This document shows positions 26,201-34,465 of a stretch of DNA of 64,000 bases, piece after piece. Origin of the DNA: Candidatus Binatia bacterium (GTDB lineage Bacteria > Desulfobacterota > Binatia > Bin18); the NCBI GenBank assembly GCA_951812575.1, contig OX638322.1:2169925-2233924 (forward strand). The letters run 5' to 3'. Every line of letters begins with the position of its first letter. The first letter of the stretch is position 1. The notes below the pieces were generated by a model, which saw only the letters and a program-made list of their open reading frames with translations, was not told the origin of the DNA and ran no database searches. Position numbers and translations under genes: made by a program.

Positions 26201-27072
26201 GCTGCCTCCCCCCTGGCTCTGTCCAGCGCCTTGCCTAGCGTGCGTCGCGTCAGCACTTTGACCAACTCAATCCGATAGGCCGCCGAACCACGCACGTCGG
26301 AGATGGGACTGGCAGCCTGGGAGGCCAGCTCCCCGGCTTGGGCCAGCGTTGTGTCGTCCAAAGACCTGCCCGTTAAAAACGCCTCGGCCTCTTTTGCCCG
26401 GACGGGAGTGGGCGCGACCGCGGCGAGCACGATACGGGCCTGCTCACAGGTGCGCGCGTCCGGGTTGAGCCGGACAAACGAGCCCACCCCGGCGACCGCA
26501 ATGTCCATCTCCTCGCGCGGGATAAAGCGCAGATAGGCCGCGCCGGAATGGGGCGGGGGAGGCGGCAGCACAATCTCGGCCAGGATCTCGCCTTTTTCCA
26601 GTACGGTCTGTCCCGGTCCGACAAAAAACTCTTCTGACGGAATCTCCCGCCGCCCGTTTGGTCCGGCGATCACCAGCGTCGCGCCGTACGATACAGCTGG
26701 TGGAACGGCATCCGCGGACGGGGCGGCGTTACAAAAGTTGCCACCCAGCGCGGCGCGGTTCTGTATTTGATACGAACCGATCAGGGCGCAGGCCTCGGCC
26801 AGGGCCGGGTAGTGGACGCGCACCGGCTCGAACTCTGCGATCTGCGTACACGACACGGCCGCACCAATGCGGAGCCCGGCCTCGTGGGAGAGGACATTGA
26901 GCTCGGGAATTTTTTTAACGTCAACGACCAGAGACGGGCTCCGGCGATTCTCCTTCATCTGGGTAATGAGATCGGTCCCACCCGCCAGGGGGCGCGCCTC
27001 ACCACTTGCCTCGGCTAGCAAGGCCACGGCGTCTTGTAGATTCTGCGGAGCAGCGTACTCGAATGCATCCAC
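26197..27072 (-). CDS. FAD-binding subunit of molybdenum hydroxylase
   Basis: This 291-residue subunit has the CoxM/XdhB type FAD-binding motifs ARPLAGGTDLITQMK, AALGGNFCNAAPSADAVP (covering the N-C-A-P flavin loop) and a C-terminal CO-dehydrogenase flavoprotein domain. The GTG at 27072 is chosen because GGAGG sits 8 bases upstream and the protein then begins VDAFEYAAPQN as in the family. A longer frame reaches 27336 but has no support. It is the first gene of the operon, and the promoter should lie in 27073-27350. Confidence 0.88.
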   Translation of the reverse strand: MDAFEYAAPQNLQDAVALLAEASGEARPLAGGTDLITQMKENRRSPSLVVDVKKIPELNVLSHEAGLRIGAAVSCTQIAEFEPVRVHYPALAEACALIGSYQIQNRAALGGNFCNAAPSADAVPPAVSYGATLVIAGPNGRREIPSEEFFVGPGQTVLEKGEILAEIVLPPPPPHSGAAYLRFIPREEMDIAVAGVGSFVRLNPDARTCEQARIVLAAVAPTPVRAKEAEAFLTGRSLDDTTLAQAGELASQAASPISDVRGSAAYRIELVKVLTRRTLGKALDRARGEAA

Positions 27073-27350
27073 GCTCAGACCCTCCTTCTCCTTGGACACC
27101 AGTACTCCTACCCCTTGAAGCAGGCAGAGATCAAGGGTAAAGGGCCAGCGGGAGGATTTGTACGGAAAGTTGCGGTTTCGGAGTGGTCTTGGAGTCAGCA
27201 CCAAAAAAATCGATGAACGCAGGAACGCTGGCCCGGACACACTCGTGCGCCGATGCAGAACGCCTACTACTATCTGTGGGGATCGGCCGGCTGTGGGGAT
27301 CGGCCGGACCGGCCCGGTTCGCGTATCGAAGACCATCCGCAGGAGCGGTC
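27073..27350. other. Divergent upstream region with a 17-base tandem duplication
   Basis: This 278-base gap separates the hydroxylase operon (minus) from the methyltransferase (plus). A perfect tandem duplication of CTGTGGGGATCGGCCGG occupies 27274-27290 and 27291-27307, just upstream of the methyltransferase start. No convincing promoter boxes were identified. Confidence 0.6.
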
Positions 27351-28106
27351 ATGCCGCCGGATCGAGCCAGCGCGTTATTCTACGAGCTGTTCAGTGGGCT
27401 GCCCCGGCAGGGACCGGGGACAGCGGCGAGCACGTGTCGGGCCCTCGGGCTGGTGCCGGACGTCGGGCCGCGGACCCGCGTGCTCGACGTCGGCTGCGGC
27501 ACTGGTGCCCAGACAGTGGTTCTGGCGGACAGTGCGCCGGCGCGCATCGTCGCCGTCGACAACCACCCCCCGTTCATCGACGCGCTAAAGCGCAAGGCGC
27601 ACGAGCTGGGCATCGCAGATCGACTGGAAGCTCGCGTGGCGGACATGCGCCGACTCGACTTCGCCGACGGTTCCTTCGACCTGATCTGGTGCGAAGGCGC
27701 CATCTACAACATGGGTGTCGAAGCCGGCCTGCGCGCCTGGCGCCGGTTGCTCCGACGCAACGGGCACGTCGCGCTGACAGAGGTGTGCTGGCGCAAGCCC
27801 GAACCGCCCGCCGCATGCGCCGCGTTCTGGAACCTGGAGTACCCGGCTATCCGCGCCACCGCCGCGCTCCTGGAAGCCATCGAGGCGTGCGGCTATGAGA
27901 CGGTCGGGCACTTTCCGCTCCCCGCGTCCGCATGGTGGGACGACTACTATCGGCCACTGCAAGACAACGTGACCGCATTCCGCAAGCGTCACCCCGACGC
28001 GCCAGACGCACAGGAGTTGGCGGAACAGTGCCAGCGGGAAATAGACATCTGGCAGGCCTACTCAGAGTTCTACGGCTACGAATTCTTTGTGCTCCGTGCC
28101 CGCTGA
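27351..28106 (+). CDS. Class I SAM-dependent methyltransferase
   Basis: This 251-residue protein has the SAM-binding motif I RVLDVGCGTGAQTVVLAD, acidic residue IVAVDNHPPF and motif IV FDLIWCEGAIYNMG. The C-terminal half (YGYEFFVLRAR at the end) follows a small-molecule or metalloid methyltransferase pattern. The ATG at 27351 follows GCAGGAG; a longer upstream frame contains a tandem duplication and is rejected. The gene is visibly more GC-rich than its neighbours and has a distinct codon use, which suggests recent transfer. The methyl acceptor is unknown. Confidence 0.85.
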   Translation: MPPDRASALFYELFSGLPRQGPGTAASTCRALGLVPDVGPRTRVLDVGCGTGAQTVVLADSAPARIVAVDNHPPFIDALKRKAHELGIADRLEARVADMRRLDFADGSFDLIWCEGAIYNMGVEAGLRAWRRLLRRNGHVALTEVCWRKPEPPAACAAFWNLEYPAIRATAALLEAIEACGYETVGHFPLPASAWWDDYYRPLQDNVTAFRKRHPDAPDAQELAEQCQREIDIWQAYSEFYGYEFFVLRAR

Positions 28107-28179
28107 ACCGATCCCAACACGCCCAGGGCGGCCGCTGCGCGGCGCGACGACAGCGCATATCGCGGCCCCAGTGTCTCGC

Positions 28180-29592
28180 TCATGAGCCGTCACCGCCGAG
28201 AAGTATCTGCACCTCGCACGCGGTGCGTAGGCCACTCTCTATCGCGCCGTCGATAAACTCGTGCCAGCCGTTAGCGGTGATTGAGCCCCCGAAGAAGAGA
28301 CGGCCTTCAGGCTGCTGCAGATCCGGCAAGCGGCTGAGTTGTCCAACGCTGTACGCCGGCCATGCGCCGCGCGCAAAAGGATCTGCTGCCCAGTCGTAGC
28401 CGCGTGTGTCGATCACGGCGACGTCGCCGAACAGGCGGCGCACTTCGGTGGTGATTTGCGCCTCGTCGTCCACATCGATGGTCGATGCGCGGGCCACGGT
28501 GACAGAGAGAATCGTGCCGACGTCATCGCCGTACGCGAGCGTTTGCACCCAGTTGAGCGGCCGCGCTTCGTCGCAGAACGCAAATACGCGGCCCAGGTTC
28601 TCGCGCAAGTGCACGAACAACTTCGCCCCCTTCGAGATCATGCCCTCGTTGATCCAGTTTTGCTTCGCGAGCGAGAGGGCGGGATCGAAATCGACGTCGG
28701 CATAGCAGTTGAGTGGTAAAGTAATGACGGCAGCTTTGGCACTGAGCGCGTTTCCGTCCCGGGTATGAAGACGAACCGCACCGGTATTGTGTTCGATGCG
28801 TTCAACCGCGGCGTTCAGGCGAACCTCGCAGCCGCTATCCTCGATGAGGCAGGTGATGAGACCAAGGGTGCCAGATTCTATGCGATAGTGGGTTTCGGCG
28901 TCGGCGAAGGCGTCGTAATTCCAGCCGGCGGCTGCGTAGAGCTTGAGCATGCCGGGCAGGCCAAATTTTGAGGTGACATCTCCGCCATATAAAGCCATGA
29001 AGGAATTGAGTTGGATACGCTGCGTATCGGTGAGATCCAGTTCCGCGATGCGGTCGGCGCACGAGAGTTCGTCGAGCTCCAAGACCTTCGGGTTATAGAG
29101 CGGCTCGTACGGCCGCGGAAACAGCTCCCACACGTCATGGCAGAATTTCTCGAAGCCGTCGCGAATGTCCCTGAGGAATTGATCCGGTGGAACAAGGCTT
29201 GCCACACCGTTGTTACCCATCACGCGGGTCTCGTCGAGGCCGGTAAACGGATCTTCGATCACCCCAAGACCGTAGCGGCGCATTTCCGCCCACACGTGTG
29301 GTTGCAGCCAGTGCACCCACGCGCCACCAAGTTCGACCGGCCGACCCGCAAACTCCGCGGTGTATGTACGCCCGCCGAGTCGATCACGCGCTTCGAGTAG
29401 AACCACGCGCAATCCTGCCTTACCAAGTTCGCGTGCCGCTGTTGCGCCGGCAAAGCCACCGCCAACGATGGCGACGTCGAAGTCCGTAACGTTGCGGTCC
29501 GCGGTGGTTGCGAGCGAACTGTCTGCTGCGTCAGGCGATACGGAGGCTTCAAGCCTCCTGTGTGGGCCGGGTGTCCAATAGTTCGTGCTCAT
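28180..29592 (-). CDS. Flavin monoamine oxidase-family protein
   Basis: This 470-residue flavoprotein has the dinucleotide-binding motif VAIVGGGFAGATAARELG, the ARDRLGGRTYT signature and ELGGAWVHWLQP. The C-terminal FAD motif is RLFFGGSITANGWHEFIDGA. It likely oxidises an amine to the imine, releasing ammonia or amine and hydrogen peroxide. It is transcribed alone, convergent with the methyltransferase (73-base gap). Base composition resembles the methyltransferase more than the surrounding operons, so both may have arrived together (inference). Confidence 0.88.
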   Translation of the reverse strand: MSTNYWTPGPHRRLEASVSPDAADSSLATTADRNVTDFDVAIVGGGFAGATAARELGKAGLRVVLLEARDRLGGRTYTAEFAGRPVELGGAWVHWLQPHVWAEMRRYGLGVIEDPFTGLDETRVMGNNGVASLVPPDQFLRDIRDGFEKFCHDVWELFPRPYEPLYNPKVLELDELSCADRIAELDLTDTQRIQLNSFMALYGGDVTSKFGLPGMLKLYAAAGWNYDAFADAETHYRIESGTLGLITCLIEDSGCEVRLNAAVERIEHNTGAVRLHTRDGNALSAKAAVITLPLNCYADVDFDPALSLAKQNWINEGMISKGAKLFVHLRENLGRVFAFCDEARPLNWVQTLAYGDDVGTILSVTVARASTIDVDDEAQITTEVRRLFGDVAVIDTRGYDWAADPFARGAWPAYSVGQLSRLPDLQQPEGRLFFGGSITANGWHEFIDGAIESGLRTACEVQILLGGDGS

Positions 29593-29807
29593 CTACTCCC
29601 ATTCGTCGATTATGTCCTCAACATGTGGTGCATTTTCTCCAACACCCAGACAATCAACAACCCTCAAGACATTCCCGAAAGTTTCCATGAGCATAAGAGA
29701 ATTCGCAGCACCTGTTTAAAACGGTCGAAGGCAATCAGTTTCCAGCTGGTGCGCCCACGACTCCAGCGCCGACGAGCAGCACCGGAGCAGTTCTGTATTG
29801 CTGCAAG
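29593..29807. other. Intergenic stretch without recognised genes
   Basis: This is a 215-base gap between the amine oxidase start and the VOC gene stop. Short frames cross it, but none has a ribosome binding site or a recognisable motif. Confidence 0.5.
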
Positions 29808-30329
29808 TCAGACTGGTCTATCCCCCACTCCGCCCTGAAAATCGCCTAGAGACAAGGTAAAACGCTCCTGCATCCGAATATCATCCTCCGTCCCCATGTC
29901 TCGGGTCATACAGCAATACTCCAGGGAAATATTGTTGGGATCTCTGAAGTAGATGGATTGAGCGGCATCGTGATGCACGATGTTCGAGACCTGCACCCCT
30001 TTGGCCAGGATCTCCGTACGCTTCGCTTTCAGGGCTGCGACCGACCCGGCTTCAAAGGCAAAATGATAAAACGCGCTCGGCACCCCCAGTCCTCGATTGA
30101 TGCCCGCATCGTACTCCGCAGGAATCCCCGGAACTCCTTGGGCTTCCATAAAGGCCAAGAGCTGATCGCGGCCGATATGAAAGAACACATGCCGGATCTG
30201 TCCGCCTTCCTTGATCCTGAGAATATCACAGCGCACCGGCTTGAACCCCAGTACGTTTTCGTAGAAGTCGCACGTTTTGTCCAGGTCCAGTGTTGACAGT
30301 CCGATGTGGGAGAAACCCTTGTGTGACAT
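29808..30329 (-). CDS. VOC-superfamily (glyoxalase/dioxygenase) protein
   Basis: This 173-residue protein has two beta-alpha-beta-beta-beta modules of the vicinal oxygen chelate fold. Likely metal ligands are His in FSHIGLSTLDLD, Glu in LAFMEAQG, His in FYHFAFEAGS and Glu in ISLEYCC. Such proteins include glyoxalase I, extradiol dioxygenases and resistance proteins. AGGAGG lies upstream of the ATG. It is monocistronic here; the substrate is unknown. Confidence 0.85.
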   Translation of the reverse strand: MSHKGFSHIGLSTLDLDKTCDFYENVLGFKPVRCDILRIKEGGQIRHVFFHIGRDQLLAFMEAQGVPGIPAEYDAGINRGLGVPSAFYHFAFEAGSVAALKAKRTEILAKGVQVSNIVHHDAAQSIYFRDPNNISLEYCCMTRDMGTEDDIRMQERFTLSLGDFQGGVGDRPV

Positions 30330-30517
30330 ACCGAATCCTCCTTGTTGGATGGTCTTTCTATAAAAAACCTGGTGCTCGGATATTTCCGGTCAACGTCCTG
30401 ACTCAGTTGCCAGCCCCCGCCATCCCCCCAATCCCGCAGCCAGGAATGGGTTCATAGCTCAACACCTGCGGCTGCAAACATAGACTACTCCATTTTTGGG
30501 CGATCTCCCAGCTCCTT

Positions 30518-30793
30518 ATGTGGACCAGAGGGGGGTATTTGAACAGAAACCTACGGTTTCGAAGAGGCAAGCCCTCAATTCCCACTGAAATCCGGGAGCA
30601 ATTGGGGCTACTGCCCTATACGGAAGTCGCCTGTAAGGTGGACGGAGATGCCGTGCGCATCACAAAGACCCAGACCCGGCAGGGGCGAGGGCGTTCAATC
30701 GTGGTCCAACTACGCGGCAAGGGGACGGGCCGGATGACGACCGATGAAATCATGGCGCTCACTCGGGGGCCACGCCCGCGAACGCCGTTCTGA
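30518..30793 (+). pseudogene. Frameshifted AbrB/VapB-type antitoxin remnant
   Basis: The frame has a recognisable VapB/AbrB swapped-hairpin segment, IPTEIREQLGLLPYTEVACK, then KVDGDAVRITK and a helical tail. The N-terminal strand is disrupted. In another frame the sequence reads TVSKRQAL, which joins to IPTEIR if one base is removed near 30578, restoring the typical T-x-K-G-Q-V-x-IP start. The next frame, a deleted VapC, overlaps its stop, so the whole locus is decayed. Confidence 0.7.
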
Positions 30794-30918
30794 TGGATAG
30801 CAATGTCCTGCTTGATATTATTGGAGCCCACGCTGCGGTTGCCGGGATGACTTTGCTCACAAGAAATGTGGCTCGCCTTCAGACCAGCTTCCCCACCGTT
30901 CAACTGATTGCCCCCTGA
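30793..30918 (+). pseudogene. VapC (PIN) remnant with internal deletion
   Basis: This 41-codon frame joins the first strand of a PIN domain (MDSNVLLDII, carrying the first catalytic Asp) directly to the last part (GAHAAVAGMTLLTRNVARLQ and onward to IAP). About 90 central residues are missing compared with normal VapC. It follows the antitoxin remnant with a TGATG overlap, as in intact vapBC pairs. It cannot encode an active nuclease. Confidence 0.8.
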
Positions 30919-31017
30919 GAACGTGTGGACAATTCGGGTCGGGCCTGATTAAGTAATTCGGCTGTGCGGGGGTGGCGGTGTCTGCGTGCGAAAACCTTGC
31001 GTAAGGAGGAAAGATTC

Positions 31018-31803
31018 TTGGCAAACTGGACTGAACAGAAGGCTGATATAGCTGAAGCTGAATTAACGCTCATTAAGGGCGGAACAGGTAAACCCTTGTT
31101 AATGCTGCATGATGAGCTGGGATTCCCTGGCTGGGTGAAATGGAATGACGAGCTTGCGGCGGAACACGCCTTTGTGATTCCGCTCCAGCCGGGTTTTGGC
31201 AAAACCCCACGTCTGGGGTGGGTTCGGAGTTTCCGCGACCTGGCCGGCCTGTATAGCATAGCGGTGAGAGAAATGGGGCTCGACCCGGTGGACGTCATTG
31301 CGTTCTCAGCCGGTGGATTCATTGCCGCTGAAATGGTCGCGGCCGACCCCAAGATTTTTGACCATCTGATTCTGGTGGGGCCGATGGGGCTCAAGCCCGA
31401 AAAGGGCGAAATCTGGGACATCTTCCCGGTGACGATTCGGACCCATTTGCGGCGAACGGTGGCCGACCCGGGTACCGCCGAGTTCGGCAGCATTTACGGC
31501 GGCGAGATGACGCCGGAGCAATTCGAGGCCTTTGAAGACGCCCGGGCGGAAAGCGCGCGCATCGGCTGGGAGCCGTATATGCATAATCCCAGCCTGCCCT
31601 ATCTGTTGCGCGGCGTGAAAAATGTTCCCACCCTGCTGATCCGCGGGTCCGAAGACCGGATCGTGCCAGCCGGCTGCATTGCGGCCTATACCAAAGCCAT
31701 TGACGGAGCCAGGGCGGTGGAAATCGCCAATGTCGGCCATCGTCCGGAAATCGAAAACTCGGCCGAATTTGTCAAAATCGTACAAGACTTCCTGAAAGAG
31801 TAA
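31018..31803 (+). CDS. Alpha/beta-fold hydrolase
   Basis: This 261-residue enzyme has the hydrolase triad: nucleophile Ser in VIAFSAGGFIAAEM, Asp in LIRGSEDRIVP and His in IANVGHRPEIE. The elbow reads AFSAGG, not the classic GxSxG. The start is the TTG at 31018, eight bases after a strong AAGGAGG; an upstream ATG in frame lacks such a site. The gene is 36 bases upstream of a flavin monooxygenase gene, and the two probably form an operon. Ring-cleavage product or ester hydrolysis is plausible; specificity is unknown. Confidence 0.88.
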   Translation: MANWTEQKADIAEAELTLIKGGTGKPLLMLHDELGFPGWVKWNDELAAEHAFVIPLQPGFGKTPRLGWVRSFRDLAGLYSIAVREMGLDPVDVIAFSAGGFIAAEMVAADPKIFDHLILVGPMGLKPEKGEIWDIFPVTIRTHLRRTVADPGTAEFGSIYGGEMTPEQFEAFEDARAESARIGWEPYMHNPSLPYLLRGVKNVPTLLIRGSEDRIVPAGCIAAYTKAIDGARAVEIANVGHRPEIENSAEFVKIVQDFLKE

Positions 31804-31839
31804 TTGTGTGGAATAAGCTCGTCCGAAGGAGCATGCCTT

Positions 31840-33174
31840 ATGCAAATTTCCTATTTCACCGAACGGCCCTATCGTGGCCTCGACGAAGACGAGATACTCA
31901 AGAACAAAGCCTACTTCGCTGTGCCCAACGCTCTGTTCGACCGTGAGCAGGCGGCCAACGATTACAATTATTATCTGGACGAATACTGCTACGCCGAAGA
32001 ACTCGGTTTTGATGCCGTCGCGCTCAACGAGCACCACGGCAACCCCTTTTGTATGGGCAGCGTCATGAATGTGGAAGCTTCCATCCTGGCGCGTATTACC
32101 AATAGAGTCCGCATTGTCCTGATCGGCAATCCGCTACCCGTGCTGAAACACCCGCTACGCATGGCCGAAGAGCTGGCCGAGATTGATTTGATCTCGCGCG
32201 GGCGCTTGGTGACCGGCTGGGTGCGCGGGGCGGGCAGCGAACAGTTCTTCAATAATGCCAACCCGGCCTATAACCGGGAGATGTTCAACGAAGCCCACGA
32301 CTTTATCGTGCAGGCCTGGACCAAGCCCGGTCCGTGGCGCTACGAGGGCAAGCATTTTCACTACCGGCATGTGAACCCGTGGGCGCTGCCCTATCAGAAA
32401 CCCCATCCCCCGATGTGGATTCCCGGTGTGCTGAGTCCGGAGACGGCCCGCTGGTGTGCGGAGCACCGCTATCCCTATCTGGGGCTGGGCACGGCCTTGG
32501 GACCGACCTGTGACCTGTGGGATTTCTATGCGGATGAAGCCGCCAGGCACGGCTATCAGGCCGGTCCGGAAAACTTTGGCTATCTGATCCCGACCTTTCT
32601 GGCCGAGACGGAAGAGAAGGCCCAGGAAATCGGTAAGAACTTTGTGTTCGGTGGTGGCCAGAACGCCTTCTCCCGTCCCGAGCATACCCTGCCGCCGGGC
32701 TATAACTCCAAGGGCGCGATCCGCATGCTGGCCAAACATCCGGGTGGGAGCTGGCTGGGCGTCAGCCCCGAGAAATTGCGGGCTCAGTCGGACGATGGCC
32801 GGCCCGACACCACCGACTTTGATACGGTCCGTCAGAAACTGCTCAAGGGCTACGGTAAGGCGCAGAAGAATCTCCAGCTCCTCATCGGCACACCGGAGTC
32901 CGTCCTACCTAAAGCCAAGACTCTGCTGCGGGTACTGCGTCCGAGCATTTTTGTCTTCTTCAATATCCAGGGGCCGGTCGGTGACGAGGACCGCAAAACG
33001 AGCATGCGTCTGATTGCCCAGGAGTTGACCCCGCAACTGCGAGAATATGCCAAGGAAATCGATCTGGTCGATCCGTTCGAACGCACCCCAGGCTCGGTCG
33101 CCTATCGCAACGGGGTGACGCGCGACCCGGTCGTGGACCGCGAACCGCTAGAGGCGTTGGGCATGGCCGGCTAG
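31840..33174 (+). CDS. LLM-class flavin-dependent oxidoreductase
   Basis: This 444-residue protein has the bacterial luciferase-like TIM barrel: GFDAVALNEHHGNPFCM, RVRIVLIGNPLPVLKHPLR, EELAEIDLISRGRLVTGWVR and a Lys-Pro-His-Pro-Pro segment. These reduced-flavin-using monooxygenases attack substrates such as alkanesulfonates, nitrilotriacetate or long-chain alkanes. GAAGGAG precedes the ATG at 31840; the upstream in-frame ATG is not supported. It is at the longer end of the family. It is probably co-transcribed with the upstream hydrolase and ends at a terminator hairpin. Confidence 0.9.
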   Translation: MQISYFTERPYRGLDEDEILKNKAYFAVPNALFDREQAANDYNYYLDEYCYAEELGFDAVALNEHHGNPFCMGSVMNVEASILARITNRVRIVLIGNPLPVLKHPLRMAEELAEIDLISRGRLVTGWVRGAGSEQFFNNANPAYNREMFNEAHDFIVQAWTKPGPWRYEGKHFHYRHVNPWALPYQKPHPPMWIPGVLSPETARWCAEHRYPYLGLGTALGPTCDLWDFYADEAARHGYQAGPENFGYLIPTFLAETEEKAQEIGKNFVFGGGQNAFSRPEHTLPPGYNSKGAIRMLAKHPGGSWLGVSPEKLRAQSDDGRPDTTDFDTVRQKLLKGYGKAQKNLQLLIGTPESVLPKAKTLLRVLRPSIFVFFNIQGPVGDEDRKTSMRLIAQELTPQLREYAKEIDLVDPFERTPGSVAYRNGVTRDPVVDREPLEALGMAG

Positions 33175-33205
33175 GTCGTAAAGCTGGGCGCCGTTTGTTT
33201 GTACA

Positions 33206-33241
33206 AGCAAAAAGGGTGGTCGTGAGGCCACCCTTTTTGCT
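33206..33241 (+). terminator. Rho-independent terminator
   Basis: A perfect 14-base stem (AGCAAAAAGGGTGG with its complement) and an 8-base loop lie 31 bases after the monooxygenase stop. The A-run and T-run sit inside the stem, so it could act in both directions. Confidence 0.75.
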
Positions 33242-33308
33242 GTGTGCAGAACGGAGGTAGGATGCTGACAGGAGAAACGCTGGTCCCAGACTGAGGAGGA
33301 CGCGCACG

Positions 33309-34340
33309 ATGAGTGACGCTCACGAGCATGATACCGACGCGACCTTTCAGCAGCATCTGCTGACACAAGACCAGAACCGTGAGTGCGAGATTCGGGTCAA
33401 AGCGATTGAGGCCCTGCTGGTTGAGAAAACGCTTGTTTCCTCCGCATTGCTCGATACCGTTCTGGACTCGTACGAAAACGATATTGGGCCGTTGAACGGT
33501 TGCCGGGTGGTTGCTCGGGCCTGGACGGACCCTGCCTATAAGGCTCGTCTGCTGGAGAATGGCACCGCCGCCGTGGCCGAGATGGGCTTTGGCGGCTTGC
33601 AGGGCGAGCATCTGGTCGTGGTGGAGAATACGCCGGAGACGCACAATGTGATCGTTTGTGCCTTATGCTCGTGTTACCCCTGGCCGGTCCTGGGTCTGCC
33701 GCCGTTCTGGTATAAGAGCCAGTCGTATCGCTCCAGAGTCACCGGCCGGCCGCGCGAGGTGCTCCGGGAGTTCGGGCTTGAACTGGACGAAAACATCCAG
33801 ATTCAGGTCTGGAACAGTACCTTTCAGACCCGCTATATGATCCTGCCGGAGCGGCCGTCCGGTACGGAGCAGATGACGCTCGATGAACTCATAGCCATTG
33901 TTACGCGGGATGCGATGATCGGGGTGGCGCGGGTCGAGCCTGAGAAAAAACAGCCGTCCGGCCTTACTCAGAGACAGGTCTCTGACATGCAGGGCCCTGC
34001 CGCTCTGCCCCGACGGAGCGGCGAACTCCAGTTCCAGGACCCCTGGGAAGGCATCGCTTTTGCCCTGGCGGTCGCCCTATGCGAACAGGGTCTGTATGCC
34101 TGGTCCGAGTTTCAAGAGCGCTTGATTGCCGAGGTTGCCAGTGCGGACCGGCAGGCACCTGAGACGCGACCAACGTATTATGAAAGCTGGCTGGCTGCCT
34201 TTGAAAAGCTGCTCGACGTCAAGAACATACTGGCGCAGACCGCAATCAATCGCCATGTCCGGCAGATCAAACAGAGCCTCTCTCTGCGTCGCACCCGCCT
34301 GCCGTTTGGCGTCCTGCCTTGGCCGGATGACGAAGGTTAG
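33309..34340 (+). CDS. Nitrile hydratase alpha subunit fused to a beta-N/accessory-like domain
   Basis: Residues 25-210 are a nitrile hydratase/thiocyanate hydrolase alpha subunit with the metal site [10 protein letters not shown] (C117, C120, S121, C122); two of these cysteines are post-translationally oxidised in the family. [16 protein letters not shown] follows. Residues 238-305 ([19 protein letters not shown] and [13 protein letters not shown]) resemble the helical N-terminal domain of the beta subunit or the nitrile hydratase accessory protein. The full protein is 343 residues, against about 200 for a normal alpha subunit. No SH3-like beta C-terminal domain or activator gene was found nearby. 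Hydration of a nitrile or cyanate-like compound is likely, with an unusual architecture. Confidence 0.85.
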   Translation: MSDAHEHDTDATFQQHLLTQDQNRECEIRVKAIEALLVEKTLVSSALLDTVLDSYENDIGPLNGCRVVARAWTDPAYKARLLENGTAAVAEMGFGGLQGEHLVVVENTPETHNVIVCALCSCYPWPVLGLPPFWYKSQSYRSRVTGRPREVLREFGLELDENIQIQVWNSTFQTRYMILPERPSGTEQMTLDELIAIVTRDAMIGVARVEPEKKQPSGLTQRQVSDMQGPAALPRRSGELQFQDPWEGIAFALAVALCEQGLYAWSEFQERLIAEVASADRQAPETRPTYYESWLAAFEKLLDVKNILAQTAINRHVRQIKQSLSLRRTRLPFGVLPWPDDEG

Positions 34341-34465
34341 GGGGTAGGGATTGGGAGATGGGGGTTGGGGACACGGCACGGTAAACCATCCTGGCACCGG
34401 CTGGGCAAGCCGCCTCCGCTTCCCCTCCCAAGAGGGGATGGGCACCCCGGCGTGCGCCGTCCTTA
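34341..34465. repeat. Intergenic G/C-rich repeat between convergent genes
   Basis: This 125-base gap has G-rich sequence (AGGGATTGGGAGATGGGGG) followed by the dyad CCCCTCCCAAGAGGGG around 34424-34439. It resembles the hairpin repeats at 17935 and 62790-62960 and may also stop transcription from both sides. Confidence 0.5.

Noticed and set aside
23433..27072. Aerobic CO dehydrogenase (coxMSL form I)
   Set aside because: The large subunit carries AYRAPGG where form I CO dehydrogenase has AYxCSFR, so CO oxidation is not supported and only the wider hydroxylase family is assigned.
29560..29838. 92-codon plus-strand frame between the amine oxidase and VOC genes
   Set aside because: It overlaps both neighbouring genes, lacks a ribosome binding site and shows no domain signature.
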